Of a stretch of 64,000 nt of DNA, positions 18,858 to 29,581 are shown piece by piece. Both the position numbers and the translations under genes were made by a program. The notes under the pieces were generated by a model. The model worked only from the letters and a program-made list of their open reading frames with translations, was not told the DNA's origin and did no database searches. Numbering within the stretch: position 1 is the first letter of the stretch; each line of letters opens with the position of its first letter. Source of the stretch: Melioribacter roseus P3M-2 (GTDB taxonomy: Bacteria > Bacteroidota > Ignavibacteria > Ignavibacteriales > Melioribacteraceae); the NCBI RefSeq assembly GCF_000279145.1, contig NC_018178.1:2985688-3049687 (forward strand). The letters are read 5' to 3'.

Positions 18858-19805
18858 ATGATACATTCTCATTTAGCGTTCTGGATTTTCTTCTGGGTCG
18901 TAGTTTCGATAATGTTCTACATCGACCTGTATGCAGTTGAGCACAGAACTGATAAAATCGGCATAAAAACAAGCCTTAAATGGAGCGGCATCTGGATAGC
19001 TGCCGCTTTTCTTTTCAATCTGCTCATTTTTCTCTTCCTGGAAGACGGACATCAAAAAGCTCTCGAATTTTTAGCCGGCTATCTGATTGAAAAGTCCCTC
19101 TCGGTCGACAATTTATTCGTCTTTCTGATGATATTCAACGTAATGAATATCAAAGAAGAACATCAGCCTCATGTTCTCAAATGGGGAATAATAAGCGCCA
19201 TCGTTTTGAGAATAATATTTATACTTGCCGGCGTTGCTCTCATAGAGCTGTTTCACCCGATTATTTATGTTTTCGGAATAATGCTTTTTTATGCGGCTTA
19301 TAAAATGGCATTCGGCGGCGAAGAGCAAATTAACTACGAGAAAAACCCGTTCATTAAATTTTTTACGAAGAGATTCCGACTGATAACAAAATACGAAGGC
19401 AAAAATTTCTTCGTCAGAAAATCCGGTAAATTATACATAACGCCGGTCTTTCTTACGCTCGTTTTAATCGAATCGTCCGATATTGTTTTTGCCATCGATT
19501 CGATACCCGCCATAATTGCAATTACGCACGACCCGTTCATAATCATTACCTCAAATATCTTTGCCATACTCGGTTTAAGAGCTCTCTACTTTGCTCTCGC
19601 GGGAATAGTCGATTTGTTCTCTTACCTTAAATACGGAGTAGCGATTATACTTGCATATGTAGGCGTTAAAATGTTATTGGCGGATATTTATAAAATTCCT
19701 ACACTCTATTCGCTGGCATTTATTGTTACCGTACTCGCCGTATCGGTAATTATTTCTCTGATGAAGAGTAAAAGCGCCGGCGAGAAAGCCCCAAAAGGTG
19801 AATAA
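18858..19805 (+). CDS. TerC/Alx-family integral membrane protein (probable metal exporter)
   Basis: 315 residues with about nine hydrophobic helices. TerC-family signatures are EKSLSVDNLFVF in the third helix and ESSDIVFAIDSIPAI in a later one; their acidic residues are thought to coordinate the transported metal. Relatives such as Alx and MeeF-type proteins export manganese or help metallate secreted enzymes. A cytoplasmic loop (KNPFIKFFTKRFRL) lies mid-protein. The gene begins three bases after pdaD and runs 56 bases into the end of the convergent symporter gene. Confidence 0.9.
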   Translation: MIHSHLAFWIFFWVVVSIMFYIDLYAVEHRTDKIGIKTSLKWSGIWIAAAFLFNLLIFLFLEDGHQKALEFLAGYLIEKSLSVDNLFVFLMIFNVMNIKEEHQPHVLKWGIISAIVLRIIFILAGVALIELFHPIIYVFGIMLFYAAYKMAFGGEEQINYEKNPFIKFFTKRFRLITKYEGKNFFVRKSGKLYITPVFLTLVLIESSDIVFAIDSIPAIIAITHDPFIIITSNIFAILGLRALYFALAGIVDLFSYLKYGVAIILAYVGVKMLLADIYKIPTLYSLAFIVTVLAVSVIISLMKSKSAGEKAPKGE

Positions 19806-21147
19806 CCAAAGATACCGTCAAACCGACGACCATCGGTTCTATAAATTGCAAACCGTCATCGACATAAGGACGCGCCATAAGCCATATTATTACAGATGCG
19901 GAACCTCCGATTAATTCAGCCGCTGCAAAATTAGAATCGATTCTGAACTTATCGTAATACGCTCCGATTATCAACAGTATTATGCCCGGTATGAATATGC
20001 TTCCTATCATATACCAGATAGAAATTACGGATTGTACAAAATAAGCCAGCAGAACAGATATTATTCCGGCGAAGACAATGCCTGCTTTCGTATAAAAATT
20101 CACCGTTTGTTTCTTTGCAAAACCGAATTTTAACATAATATCGTTTCCGAATGTAGTTCCGCTTAGGAACAGGAAACTGTTGGACGTGGAGATAATAGTC
20201 GCAAAAAGCGCCGCAAAAAAGAGTCCTTTCAATCCGCTGCCGAGAATTCTATCGGCATAAATCGGGAAAGCCAAAACCGGGTCCGTTAGGTCTTTCAAAT
20301 ATGCTTTTGAGTAAAGTCCTGTGGTTGTGGTCAGGAAGTCGAACAAGAACCAGAAAATAACCGATATTAAAATTCCGTATTTGGCTGTTTTCCCGTCTTT
20401 TGCCGCATAGCATCTCTGATGGAATCCGGGATCGGCAAAAGTCCATAACGCAATCAGAAACCAGACCATAACATATAAAGGCGATTGACCGCCGGTTATG
20501 CTGAGATGCTCCGGAGGTAAATTCCCAACTAAAAATTCAAAATCCCCTACCGATTCAAACGATACTAATACGATGATTATAAAACCTGCGAACATTACAA
20601 AAAACTGAAAAACGTCCGTAATCAAATCCGCGCGATACCCCCCTTTTATCAAATAGACCGACGAAAAAATAAAGGCAATTATCAAGCCTAATATAAGAGG
20701 AATATTAAATATTACGTGCAATAATGCGCCCGTCATCAGAATATATGGAGCCGGCGAGACCAGAATGAAAATAAATATCGACGAAATTAACGCCGGAATT
20801 TTGCCGTATATTAATTCTATTTTATCGGGAATTGTATAAAGCGAAGAACTTCTTACTTTTTCCGCAAAAAAGAAAGCAAAAACAATTGCAAAAATATAGT
20901 ACGGCAAACCCTGGGTAATCCAGCTCAAAATACCGCTGGTATACGTAAACTCTCCCACGCCGAGTATGCCGCCGTACCAGGTGGATACGTTAGTGAGCAC
21001 GAACAAAAGAAGTCCTACTTTCCTGCCCGACAGAAGAAAATTTTCAGTAGTGTCTTCGGTACGGCGCGCGGCATAAAAACCGATAAACAATAGCACGAGG
21101 AAAAAACCGGTTATGATCAATATATCGGCGACGCTAAAGCTGACCAT
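19750..21147 (-). CDS. Sodium:solute symporter (SSS family), candidate thiamine importer
   Basis: 465 residues with about 13 hydrophobic segments. The SSS pattern is clear from the first helix (ADILIITGFFLVLLFIGFYA), through RRTEDTTENFLLSGRKVG and the region VLTNVSTWYGGILGVGE. It is the third gene of a TPP-riboswitch operon and overlaps the thiamine pyrophosphokinase stop by 14 bases. By context it probably carries thiamine or a thiamine precursor across the inner membrane, like the predicted SSS-type ThiV transporters, and fills the place PnuT holds in many Bacteroidetes operons. The substrate is inferred from regulation, not from the sequence itself. Confidence 0.85.
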   Translation of the reverse strand: MVSFSVADILIITGFFLVLLFIGFYAARRTEDTTENFLLSGRKVGLLLFVLTNVSTWYGGILGVGEFTYTSGILSWITQGLPYYIFAIVFAFFFAEKVRSSSLYTIPDKIELIYGKIPALISSIFIFILVSPAPYILMTGALLHVIFNIPLILGLIIAFIFSSVYLIKGGYRADLITDVFQFFVMFAGFIIIVLVSFESVGDFEFLVGNLPPEHLSITGGQSPLYVMVWFLIALWTFADPGFHQRCYAAKDGKTAKYGILISVIFWFLFDFLTTTTGLYSKAYLKDLTDPVLAFPIYADRILGSGLKGLFFAALFATIISTSNSFLFLSGTTFGNDIMLKFGFAKKQTVNFYTKAGIVFAGIISVLLAYFVQSVISIWYMIGSIFIPGIILLIIGAYYDKFRIDSNFAAAELIGGSASVIIWLMARPYVDDGLQFIEPMVVGLTVSLVIHLLGLSRRRFYSSSEK

Positions 21148-21787
21148 TTTTCCTCATTGCTTCAAAATCCCTGATTAGAAAAATCCGCCCTCCTTTTATA
21201 GTCAGATTTATCGAATCTTTCAGAGCTACGTTGCTCGTGCTCTCCTTTTCGCCGAATGGAAGACTTGTTTCTTTTAGAGGATATTTAAGACCTTGCGAAG
21301 TAATTTTTGTTTTGCGATCGAAGCCGTATATCGAGACGGTTTCGCCCGGCGATGTTTTTATTTCCACATCTCCTTCATAAGCGCACAGCACCGATTGACG
21401 ATGCAGTAATTTAATCCGGATTTTATCGTAAAATTTCAGCATAATGCCGAGATTGCAAAACGAGTGGTCCAAACGGCTGCCCGTTGCGCCGATTAATATT
21501 AGTTCGTCAAATTTCTTTTTAATGGAGTATTTCAGAGCCTTTTCGACGTCGGTGTCGTTTTGCCGGTTCAGTTTTATGATTTCAGATTTATCGGAAAAAT
21601 AATTCAGATTATCATCGGTAATCGAATCGAGATCGCCTATAATCACGTCGGGAACGAAATTTAATTTACGGGCGGAGTTTGCCCCTCCGTCGGCGCAGAT
21701 AATTTTATTGTATCCGGCGCGGATAAGATAACCAATTATTCTTTTCGACGGAGGGTCTCCGTTAGCCCATAAAATTGCTTTTTTCAT
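21134..21787 (-). CDS. thiN: Thiamine pyrophosphokinase
   Basis: 217 residues. It makes TPP from thiamine and ATP. The N-terminal domain carries ICADGGANSARKLNFVPDVIIGDLDSI, whose acidic DxD-type residues bind Mg-ATP; then comes NRQNDTDVEKALKY, which contacts substrate, and the GATGSRLDHSFCNL motif. The C-terminal beta-domain ends with STSNVALKDSINLTIKGGRI. Its start overlaps the TonB receptor stop by four bases, so it is translationally coupled into the TPP-riboswitch operon: uptake across the outer membrane, entry by the symporter, then trapping by phosphorylation. Confidence 0.94.
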   Translation of the reverse strand: MKKAILWANGDPPSKRIIGYLIRAGYNKIICADGGANSARKLNFVPDVIIGDLDSITDDNLNYFSDKSEIIKLNRQNDTDVEKALKYSIKKKFDELILIGATGSRLDHSFCNLGIMLKFYDKIRIKLLHRQSVLCAYEGDVEIKTSPGETVSIYGFDRKTKITSQGLKYPLKETSLPFGEKESTSNVALKDSINLTIKGGRIFLIRDFEAMRKNGQL

Positions 21788-24267
21788 AAACCGAATTTAA
21801 TTCCCGCAATAAAATTACGCTCGGCAGCCGGAAAGAATTCTTTACCGATTCCGTATGCCGCATAAAGATTGTCGAAAATATTGTTTATTTGCAGATACAA
21901 TTTAAGATTTTTCAAATACGAATCTAATTGTAAATCGTACGAGACATAAAAATTAGCCACAAAATACGATTCGACTTTGTTGTCGGTATAATCGGTAATG
22001 TAGGGATAAATCGATCTGTACTCGGATAATTTTTCATCGTAATTGTCGGTATAAAACTCGCCGACGTATTTGCCCGAGAGTTGCGCAAACAATCCGTCCC
22101 TTTTGTATTTTATAAGCGCGTTGAACATAACATCCGGAAAACCGCTGATTCTGTTGCCCGACAAATCGAACCGATAAGTTTTCGCTTCGTCGTCGCTGTA
22201 GAAATATGCGTAACCTTTGCTTATATAATTCTTACTTAGCGCTCCGTTGAAAACCAATTCGATTTCTTCGGAGGGTTTGAAAATAAGCGAAGATTCTATT
22301 CCGTAATGTATGGTTCTGTCCATATTTCCGGTTATCGGTTGACCGAATCTGTCGAGCTGTCCCCTTTTGACAATTTCGTCATTGAATAACATATAAAATC
22401 CATTCAGAGCCAGACTCATTTTTTCTGTGTTGTAAGCCGCTCCAAATTCGAAATCGTTCATGGTTTCTGGTTTTACCAGAGGTTTTGAAAAATCGTACGA
22501 ACCGTCGGGCAATTGTTCAAACTGAGGAGTTTCGCCCCAGCTCGATTCGGCGGCGTCGTAATAATTTTTCAATCGGGGTTCTCTAGTTACGCGCGCAAAT
22601 GTAAAATAGAAATTCAGTTCGGGCGTGTAACGGTAATTCAATCCGAAACGGGGATTGAAAAACAAGTCGTCAATTTCGAATTCGTTGTCGAGATAACGCT
22701 CGTTTGCAATTTCATATCTATGATACGCCAACTGCGCTTCCGCCAGCAGACTCAATTGTGAATTAATATCGTATTTTTCATGAGCAAAGAAAGTGAAAAT
22801 ATCTTTTGCTCCTTCGTAATAATAATAACGGTAATCTTTGGTTATACCTTCAGGGAGAAATTCGCCGTAATTAAGACTTCCCCAGTGGACCGATCTGTGC
22901 AGTCGCAATTCGCCGCCGATAATTAATTCTCCGTTTGTATGATTAAGACTTAAACGCGGAATCCATCCCCATTGCTTGTTTTCTACCATTGCGCGTATCA
23001 ATACATTAGAAGGATTCACAACGGGATTGAAACCGTTGTCGCGCGTAAGTCTGAAATATGTCGTGTCGCCCCACGAGCCGTCGTAGTCGAAGAATCCGTC
23101 GCCCAGCACCAGGAACAGCGCTGAATTGAACACAGCCTTTTCATTCAAGCGATACTCGTTGAGCAATTCGAAATGCGGCTGAGAAAAGTTTTCGATTTCC
23201 TCCGGTCTTCTTTCGGCAGTGTAAGTATATCCGTTTTCGTCCGCTTCCCAATAAGAATAATTTGCTTTGCGGAGCTCTCTATCTTTGATAGCAAATTTTG
23301 GCAAACCCGTATACGCCAATCCGTCGGCAAGCGGACCGCCGTAAATATTAATTTGAGTAGTCAGATTTTCATCAAGCCGCACCGCCGACAAATAATAAGA
23401 TTTAAGGTCTACCCAACTGTTGTTACGGTAACCGCTGCTCAATGTTTGAGATAGTTTTGCATAGACGGAATATTTGTTATCGATCAATCCGCTGGAAACA
23501 ACAGCAGAGTATTTTCTAGTATTATAGCTGCCGATAGAAGAAGACAACTCCAAAAGCGGTTTATCGGTAATCGATGTGGTGATAATATTGATGGAACCTC
23601 CCACTGCGGCATAACCCGCTACGCCCGAACCGGCGCCTCTCTGTATTTGTATCAGTTCCGTATTTTCCAATAAATCCGGAAAATCAATCCAGTAGACGTT
23701 ATGATCTTCAGGGTCGTTTTGAGGAATGCCGTTGATCGACACGGAAATTCTGCGTTGATCGAACCCTCTAATGCTCAGGTAATTATAACCCAGTCCGTTA
23801 CCGCCTTCGGAATAGAAAGTAGCAGAAGGAGTGTAACTGATAATTTCCGGTATATCCTGAATCGTATAGTCTTCTTTGATTTCGGTTTTATTCAACTTGG
23901 TAAAAGTCAACGGCGAAAAACCGCTTTCTCCTATTGTGCCTTTAACGAGTACGGTCTGACTTATAATAATGTCGCTTTTGAGTTTAATGACTCTATTTTC
24001 GAGTTCAAGAAAATCTTTGACAGGAATTTCGAATTTTCGATACCCGATATAGCTAACGACCATTATGTCGTCGTTTCCGAAATTTCCTTTCAAAACGAAA
24101 ATGCCCATTGAATCGGCCGAAGCGCCGAAAGATGTATTTTTTATGTAGACGTTTGCTGCAGGTAACGGTTCGCCCGTGTCGGCATTAACGATTTTGCCTT
24201 TGAGCTCTGTAACCTGAGAGTAAATTAAAGATGTGAATAGAAAAAAAAGAATAATTAAGTTTTTCAT
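21784..24267 (-). CDS. TonB-dependent outer-membrane receptor, thiamine-regulated
   Basis: 827 residues with a signal peptide (MKNLIILFFLFTSLIYSQ). An N-terminal carboxypeptidase-regulatory-like domain (TELKGKIVNADTGEPLPAAN) is followed by a plug domain with YLSIRGFDQRRISVSINGIP and QIQRGAGSGVAGYAAVGG, then a 22-strand-type barrel with many aromatic-ended strands. It begins just after a TPP riboswitch and intrinsic terminator and has a good GGAGGTT ribosome site (24271-24278). It should import thiamine or a thiamine compound across the outer membrane with energy from TonB. TonB-dependent receptors under TPP riboswitches are known in Bacteroidetes; the substrate here is inferred from that control. 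Confidence 0.92.
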   Translation of the reverse strand: MKNLIILFFLFTSLIYSQVTELKGKIVNADTGEPLPAANVYIKNTSFGASADSMGIFVLKGNFGNDDIMVVSYIGYRKFEIPVKDFLELENRVIKLKSDIIISQTVLVKGTIGESGFSPLTFTKLNKTEIKEDYTIQDIPEIISYTPSATFYSEGGNGLGYNYLSIRGFDQRRISVSINGIPQNDPEDHNVYWIDFPDLLENTELIQIQRGAGSGVAGYAAVGGSINIITTSITDKPLLELSSSIGSYNTRKYSAVVSSGLIDNKYSVYAKLSQTLSSGYRNNSWVDLKSYYLSAVRLDENLTTQINIYGGPLADGLAYTGLPKFAIKDRELRKANYSYWEADENGYTYTAERRPEEIENFSQPHFELLNEYRLNEKAVFNSALFLVLGDGFFDYDGSWGDTTYFRLTRDNGFNPVVNPSNVLIRAMVENKQWGWIPRLSLNHTNGELIIGGELRLHRSVHWGSLNYGEFLPEGITKDYRYYYYEGAKDIFTFFAHEKYDINSQLSLLAEAQLAYHRYEIANERYLDNEFEIDDLFFNPRFGLNYRYTPELNFYFTFARVTREPRLKNYYDAAESSWGETPQFEQLPDGSYDFSKPLVKPETMNDFEFGAAYNTEKMSLALNGFYMLFNDEIVKRGQLDRFGQPITGNMDRTIHYGIESSLIFKPSEEIELVFNGALSKNYISKGYAYFYSDDEAKTYRFDLSGNRISGFPDVMFNALIKYKRDGLFAQLSGKYVGEFYTDNYDEKLSEYRSIYPYITDYTDNKVESYFVANFYVSYDLQLDSYLKNLKLYLQINNIFDNLYAAYGIGKEFFPAAERNFIAGIKFGL

Positions 24268-24280
24268 ATGAACCTCCGTT

Positions 24281-24317
24281 TAAAATAAAAAAGCCGTTTT
24301 TATAACGGGAAAACGGC
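24281..24317 (-). terminator. Intrinsic terminator of the TPP riboswitch
   Basis: On the minus strand GCCGTTTT (24317-24310) pairs with AAAACGGC (24300-24293) across a nine-base loop, followed by TTTTTTATTTTA. It lies between the aptamer and the receptor start codon, so its formation would stop transcription before the operon. The minus-strand segment GGGAAACGG at the 3' edge of the aptamer (24347-24339) can instead pair with CCGTTTTCCC of the terminator's 5' arm, giving an antiterminator when TPP is absent. Confidence 0.85.
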
Positions 24318-24337
24318 GATCAACTTAATTATTCTTC

Positions 24338-24420
<83 letters not shown>

Positions 24421-24439
24421 TTTTTTTATGTTAAAAGAA

Positions 24440-27196
24440 CTAGTTAATTATTTTGAGTTTTTGTCCGACTTTTATTTTGTCGGATTGAAGATTATTCCAA
24501 TTAATAATATCGGCGACAAGCACTTTATAAATTCTTGCAATGGTCCAGAGCGACTCGCCCTGTTTAACTCTGTGAATCGTTACTTTAGATTCATTATTTT
24601 GCTTTGCAATATATTTATTGTCGGAATTATTTTCCACTCCGTTTTTAACTGTAAGTTTTTGACCTACAAATATTTTATTAGAATTGAGTCGATTCCAATT
24701 CTTAAGGTCGTCGACAGTGACATTAAATTTATCCGCTATCTCGATTAAACTGTCGCCTCTTTTCACAACATAGTATTCGCTATTGCTGCTTTTATTATCA
24801 TTCGGCAGGTTCTCATTTTTCTGATAAATTTTAAGATTCTGTCCTACACGAATAAGATTATTTCTCAAATTATTCCATTCTTTGATATTCGACACTCTCA
24901 CGCCGAATTTATCCGCTATTTCGCTTATAGTATCGCCTTTTTTGACAGTATATTCTACAAGGTTGGAATTTCTTTTGGCTGTATTGTCTCCGTATGAATA
25001 GACATTGTCGGTTCCTTTTAGAGTAAGAACCTGACCGTATCTGATACGATCGGATTTAAGGTTATTCCATCTTTTGAGTTGGGCTACAGAAACGCCGAAT
25101 TTTTTGGCAATTTCACTCAAAGTATCGCCGCGTCGCACTCTGTATTTATCGGCTCTTTTATTGTCAAGATTTTGCGAAGAGGCTGTTTGCTGAGCATAAC
25201 CCGGATATACAATCAACTTTCTGCCCTGATAAATTCTGTCGCTTCTGAGGTTATTCCAGTCTTTCAGCTGGGAAACTCGCACGCCATACCGTGCGGCAAT
25301 AGTTGATAAAGTTTCTCCACGACGAACCCTATGTTCGATAACCGTGCTGCCGATATTCGCCAATAACAATTGATTTTTTTCCGCGCCGGATAACGAATCA
25401 ATCTTTGAATAATACTCTGTTTGTTCTTCAGGGACATAAATTTTTAATTGTTGCCCTACTCTAACCCTGCGCGTATAAGGAATATTGTTCCAGTTTCTCA
25501 AATCGGAAACGCGCACGTCGAACAATTCGGCTATATCCACGAGGTTATCGTTGCTCTTCACGGTATAGTTAACCGCAACTTTACCTTCGGGAACAATATA
25601 TTCCAAAGAATCCGCGCTGTATAAAGAATCGTAAATTTGAGTGAATTTATCGTCCAGGTCGGGATTTGTGAGCTCTAGTTTATAAGTCGGATTTTCGTCC
25701 GCCGAAGCCACCAACTCATCAACCGCAGGTAAAATATCCGTATTAATTGGAATATCATCGACATTTATGCTTGAGACCGGAATCTTAAGTTCCGTTCCCA
25801 CGCTTAATTTACTCCTCGGCGAAATGTTATTGTATGATGCAAGCTGCGAAATGCTCACATTATATTTCGAAGCTATTTGCCATAGAGATTCTCCGGATTT
25901 AACCGTATGAACAGTGTACTGAACTTTTGCATCGTCAGGAATATTTTTGAGATTCGTAACGAAGGCTTCGTAAGATTGCGCGGGAACTTTGAGCGGATAT
26001 CCTCCATCATATTTAGGAGGAGTAATATTTTGAATTAATTCGGGATTTAATTCTCTTAAAAATTCAACGCTAACTCCTGCGCACTTGGCTAGCACATTCA
26101 AATCGACAGCCTCTTCAATCCGATAAATTTTATAATCAATCGGTTTCTCGTATTGAATATTATTGAATCCGAATTTTTCGGGTTGACTTGCAATCAATGT
26201 AGCGGCAATATATTGAGGTACGTAATTACGAGTTTCTCGCGGCAAATACCTTCTCATTTCCCAGAAATTATTCGAGCCGGAAAGTCTCATTGCTCTTCTT
26301 ACTCTGCCTTCGCCGCTGTTATAAGATGCTATAGCGGAATACCAGTCGCCCAGTGAATAGTAAAGATCGCGTAAATGTCTTGCCGCTGCTCTGGTGGCTT
26401 TCTCCGGATCTCGTCTTTCGTCTATATGGTAATTGATTTTCAAATCGTACAAACGCGCCGTTCCTTTCATAAACTGCCACAATCCGACAGCTCTAGCCCA
26501 CGACCTGGCGGTTGGGTTCAATCCGCTCTCTATCATACTCAAGAATATTAATTGCTGAGGCACCTGCTCTTCCGCAAAAATCTTAGCCATCATCGGAAAA
26601 TATTTTCCCGAACGGGAGAGCCACAGTTCCATATATTTCCTGCCTTTGCCCGTGAAATACTCGATATATTGCTCTACATTCCTATTGATTTCCAATGGAA
26701 ATTCGCCGACTACGACAGTAACGGTATGATCATCATCGTTAACTTCCACTGAATCTTCCAGAGCAGGCAAACCTGGTATGCTCTTATTCATCCATTCGTC
26801 AAGAGCGCTTATAGATGCGTCTTCAGGTAATTCGTCCAGACTTTCCACATAACTTCTATAGTCTTCCACGATGGCATTTTCCAATTCGACATAAGCGCCG
26901 TTTTCTTCTATATTGGGATAATAACTCAATTTATTAATGATGGATAAAGCCGATTCGTAATAATTAATAGCTTCGGATTTGAAGCCCAATTTTTGCTTGT
27001 AAAGAGCAGTCAGATAATCCTGTCTGGCGTTTTCTAACATCTCGCTGGTTATCGACCTGACAGTCAGAACTTTTGTTGTATCGGGCGGCGCCTTTTCGCT
27101 TTTTTGAGATAAAAAGTCTAGTGTTCCGCATGCATTAATTATGAAAAGACTGAGTACCGATAAGATTAAAATTTTATATTTCACACTAAACTCCAT
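24440..27196 (-). CDS. mltD: MltD-type lytic transglycosylase lipoprotein with seven LysM repeats
   Basis: 918 residues. The lipoprotein signal ends [11 protein letters not shown], so it is probably anchored to the outer membrane. After an alpha-helical N-terminal part with TPR-like helices (residues about 55-85), the SLT domain begins near residue 185. It has the catalytic Glu in [14 protein letters not shown] (about residue 222) followed by AVGLWQFM and [16 protein letters not shown]. From about residue 427 onward there are seven LysM peptidoglycan-binding repeats, each shaped like [20 protein letters not shown]. MltD proteins usually carry two or three LysM domains, so this is an expanded version. 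It cleaves glycan strands and forms 1,6-anhydromuropeptides. No partner gene is adjacent. Confidence 0.93.
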   Translation of the reverse strand: MEFSVKYKILILSVLSLFIINACGTLDFLSQKSEKAPPDTTKVLTVRSITSEMLENARQDYLTALYKQKLGFKSEAINYYESALSIINKLSYYPNIEENGAYVELENAIVEDYRSYVESLDELPEDASISALDEWMNKSIPGLPALEDSVEVNDDDHTVTVVVGEFPLEINRNVEQYIEYFTGKGRKYMELWLSRSGKYFPMMAKIFAEEQVPQQLIFLSMIESGLNPTARSWARAVGLWQFMKGTARLYDLKINYHIDERRDPEKATRAAARHLRDLYYSLGDWYSAIASYNSGEGRVRRAMRLSGSNNFWEMRRYLPRETRNYVPQYIAATLIASQPEKFGFNNIQYEKPIDYKIYRIEEAVDLNVLAKCAGVSVEFLRELNPELIQNITPPKYDGGYPLKVPAQSYEAFVTNLKNIPDDAKVQYTVHTVKSGESLWQIASKYNVSISQLASYNNISPRSKLSVGTELKIPVSSINVDDIPINTDILPAVDELVASADENPTYKLELTNPDLDDKFTQIYDSLYSADSLEYIVPEGKVAVNYTVKSNDNLVDIAELFDVRVSDLRNWNNIPYTRRVRVGQQLKIYVPEEQTEYYSKIDSLSGAEKNQLLLANIGSTVIEHRVRRGETLSTIAARYGVRVSQLKDWNNLRSDRIYQGRKLIVYPGYAQQTASSQNLDNKRADKYRVRRGDTLSEIAKKFGVSVAQLKRWNNLKSDRIRYGQVLTLKGTDNVYSYGDNTAKRNSNLVEYTVKKGDTISEIADKFGVRVSNIKEWNNLRNNLIRVGQNLKIYQKNENLPNDNKSSNSEYYVVKRGDSLIEIADKFNVTVDDLKNWNRLNSNKIFVGQKLTVKNGVENNSDNKYIAKQNNESKVTIHRVKQGESLWTIARIYKVLVADIINWNNLQSDKIKVGQKLKIIN

Positions 27197-27293
27197 CTCA
27201 TTTTTTCTTATTGCAATTTAGTCCCTTAAGTGAATTTTGTCAAGGAAATTATTATAAAATGTCAATTACTCCTTGTAATTAAACAAGTTAGTA

Positions 27294-28829
27294 TTAAAGA
27301 GGAATATTCGAATGCTTTTTCTTCGGATTATTATCGACTTTAGTTTTAAGAATATTGAGCGAATCGATCAATCTTTTTTTAGTTTCTCTCGGAAAGATTA
27401 CTTCGTCAATATAACCTCTTTCGGCGGCTATATACGGATTTGCAAACTTTTCGGTATACTCTTCGACAAGTTTTTTCAACTTTTCTTCAGGTTTATCGGC
27501 ATTTTTAATTTCTTTTTTGAATATTATTTCGACTGCGCCTTTGGGACCCATAACCGCTATTTCAGCAGAAGGCCAGGCAAAATTGAAATCGCCTCTGATG
27601 TGTTTTGAATTCATTACGTCGTAAGCCCCGCCGTATGCTTTGCGCGTTATGACCGTAATTTTAGGAACCGTAGCTTCGCTGAAGGCAAAAAGTAATTTGG
27701 CTCCGTGCCTGATAATTCCGTTCCATTCCTGTTCTGTTCCCGGCAAAAATCCCGGCACGTCGACCAGCACTATTAAAGGAATCGAAAAGGCGTCGCAAAA
27801 TCGCACAAACCGAGCTCCCTTTACCGAAGCGTTTATGTCCAAAACTCCCGCAAGCGCTTTCGGCTGATTCGCAATAATCCCTACGGACATTCCTCCGATT
27901 CTGCCGAAACCGACCACTATATTCTCCGCATACTGACTGTGCACTTCATAAAAATCTTCAGTCAATAACTCAATTATTTCTTTCATATCATACGGTTTAT
28001 TGGGATTATCGGGAATAATCGTATCGAGTTCCGGAATTATCAAATCATCCGACGTGAAAATTTTTTCCGGAGGAGAGTCCATCCAATTCAAAGGCAAATA
28101 CGACAACAATTGTCTTATTCCTTCCAGGACTTCGGCTTCGGTGTTAAATACAAAATGAGCCACTCCGCTTTTGGATGCATGAGTATCGGCGCCGCCCAGT
28201 TCTTCGAACGAAACATCTTCATGCGTAACGGTTTTTACCACATTAGGGCCCGTAACGAACATATAGCTCGTATTGCGCACCATAAACGTAAAATCAGTTA
28301 TTGCGGGCGAATAGACCGCTCCGCCTGCGCACGGTCCGAGAATAGCAGAAATCTGAGGAACCACGCCGGAAGCCAAAGTATTCCTCAAAAATATTTCCGC
28401 ATAACCGCCCAAACTTACAACTCCTTCCTGAATTCTTGCGCCGCCGGAATCATTCAGCCCGATTATCGGAATGCCGGTTTTCAATGCCATGTCCATTATC
28501 TTGCATATTTTTTCGGCATGAGCTTCGGATAACGAGCCTCCGAATACTGTAAAATCCTGACTGAAAACCGCTACGGGTCTGCCGTCAATTTTGGCAAAGC
28601 CGGTAATAACGCCGTCTCCGTAGAATTTTTGTTTGTCCAATCCGAAATCTTGGCTCCTGTGTGTAACGAGCGAATCGATTTCCTGAAATGTGCCGCTGTC
28701 AACCAACAGATCGATTCTCTCCCGCGCAGTCAGCTTTCCCTTTTTATGCTGTTGTTCGATTTTCTCTTTGCCGCCCCCGTCCAAAGCCGCAGAACGTAAT
28801 TTTTCCAGCTTTTTGAATTTATCTTCCAT
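27294..28829 (-). CDS. Acyl-CoA carboxylase / decarboxylase carboxyltransferase subunit
   Basis: 511 residues. The start at 28829 ([19 protein letters not shown]) lies one base after the ABC ATPase stop; the longer frame overlaps that gene. It belongs to the MmdA/PccB family that moves a carboxyl group between biotin and propionyl- or methylmalonyl-CoA. The crotonase-like domains are marked by [43 protein letters not shown] and [17 protein letters not shown]. No biotin carrier, biotin carboxylase or membrane decarboxylase subunit is in this window, so the complex partners lie elsewhere. The tight link to an ABC transporter pair is unusual for this enzyme. Confidence 0.93.
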   Translation of the reverse strand: MEDKFKKLEKLRSAALDGGGKEKIEQQHKKGKLTARERIDLLVDSGTFQEIDSLVTHRSQDFGLDKQKFYGDGVITGFAKIDGRPVAVFSQDFTVFGGSLSEAHAEKICKIMDMALKTGIPIIGLNDSGGARIQEGVVSLGGYAEIFLRNTLASGVVPQISAILGPCAGGAVYSPAITDFTFMVRNTSYMFVTGPNVVKTVTHEDVSFEELGGADTHASKSGVAHFVFNTEAEVLEGIRQLLSYLPLNWMDSPPEKIFTSDDLIIPELDTIIPDNPNKPYDMKEIIELLTEDFYEVHSQYAENIVVGFGRIGGMSVGIIANQPKALAGVLDINASVKGARFVRFCDAFSIPLIVLVDVPGFLPGTEQEWNGIIRHGAKLLFAFSEATVPKITVITRKAYGGAYDVMNSKHIRGDFNFAWPSAEIAVMGPKGAVEIIFKKEIKNADKPEEKLKKLVEEYTEKFANPYIAAERGYIDEVIFPRETKKRLIDSLNILKTKVDNNPKKKHSNIPL

Positions 28830-28830
28830 A

Positions 28831-29580
28831 CTACACCAACATATTGGCGAGCAGATTTTCTGCATCGAGTTTTTTGAATTCGTTAATTACGTTCTTTCTC
28901 AATTCGGCAAATTCCTCGGACTTAAATGTATCCAGATTTTCTTCCTTGGTAATTGCGACATCAATTTTCCTGATAATTTCGCCGGGACTTTTTTTCATCA
29001 GGAACAAGACGTCCGACAAAAAAATTGCTTCGTTTATATTCGAAGTAGTAATCAGCATTCCCAGATTTAATTCTTTATTCAGTTTTCTGAGCAGAAAATA
29101 GAGCTCCGCCTTTGAACGGTAATCCATCTTAATGAAAGGTTCGTCTATTAAGAGGAATCCGGATTTTCTAATTAAAGCCCTTGCAATACTTATCCGGAAT
29201 CGGAACCCCAGACTATTATTGTAGGGCACATGAGTTTCATATCCTACCAGTCCGGTAAGTTTTATTGCATTTTGCAATTCCTCCTTGTCGTATTTGTTCA
29301 AACCGAAGAGGATGTTTTCTTGAACATTCAACCAGGGATACGACGAAGGCGCTGACGGAATGTAAATTAAAGGAGCCGGCAATTCATACCGGATTTCGCC
29401 TTCGGTAGGTTCTTCCAATCCGCATAAAATTTTCAACAGACTCGATTTACCCGCGCCGACAGGCGCAAGTATCGATGTGATTTTATCGGCTTTGAATTCA
29501 CAATTAAGTCCTTTGAACAATACTTTTCTGAAACCCTGCTCGTCAATATAAGTTTTGCCGAGGTTGATTAGTTCAATCAT
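28831..29580 (-). CDS. ABC transporter ATP-binding protein with degenerate motifs
   Basis: 249 residues, SsuB/TauB-like in layout. Walker A is [12 protein letters not shown] and Walker B is FLLIDEPF with the catalytic Glu. Other key motifs are missing: the Q-loop position reads [12 protein letters not shown] instead of VFQ..LLPWL, the LSGGQ-type signature is replaced by [15 protein letters not shown], and the switch His region reads [11 protein letters not shown] instead of VTHDxxEA. The protein may bind ATP yet hydrolyse it poorly, or use different residues. It starts one base after the permease stop and is followed one base later by the carboxyltransferase. Family assignment is firm; activity is uncertain. 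Confidence 0.85.
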   Translation of the reverse strand: MIELINLGKTYIDEQGFRKVLFKGLNCEFKADKITSILAPVGAGKSSLLKILCGLEEPTEGEIRYELPAPLIYIPSAPSSYPWLNVQENILFGLNKYDKEELQNAIKLTGLVGYETHVPYNNSLGFRFRISIARALIRKSGFLLIDEPFIKMDYRSKAELYFLLRKLNKELNLGMLITTSNINEAIFLSDVLFLMKKSPGEIIRKIDVAITKEENLDTFKSEEFAELRKNVINEFKKLDAENLLANMLV

Positions 29581-29581
29581 C

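Noticed and set aside
27264-27280. Small hairpin AATTAC/GTAATT between the carboxyltransferase and mltD genes
   Set aside because: Six A+T-rich pairs only and no T tract; within chance expectation.
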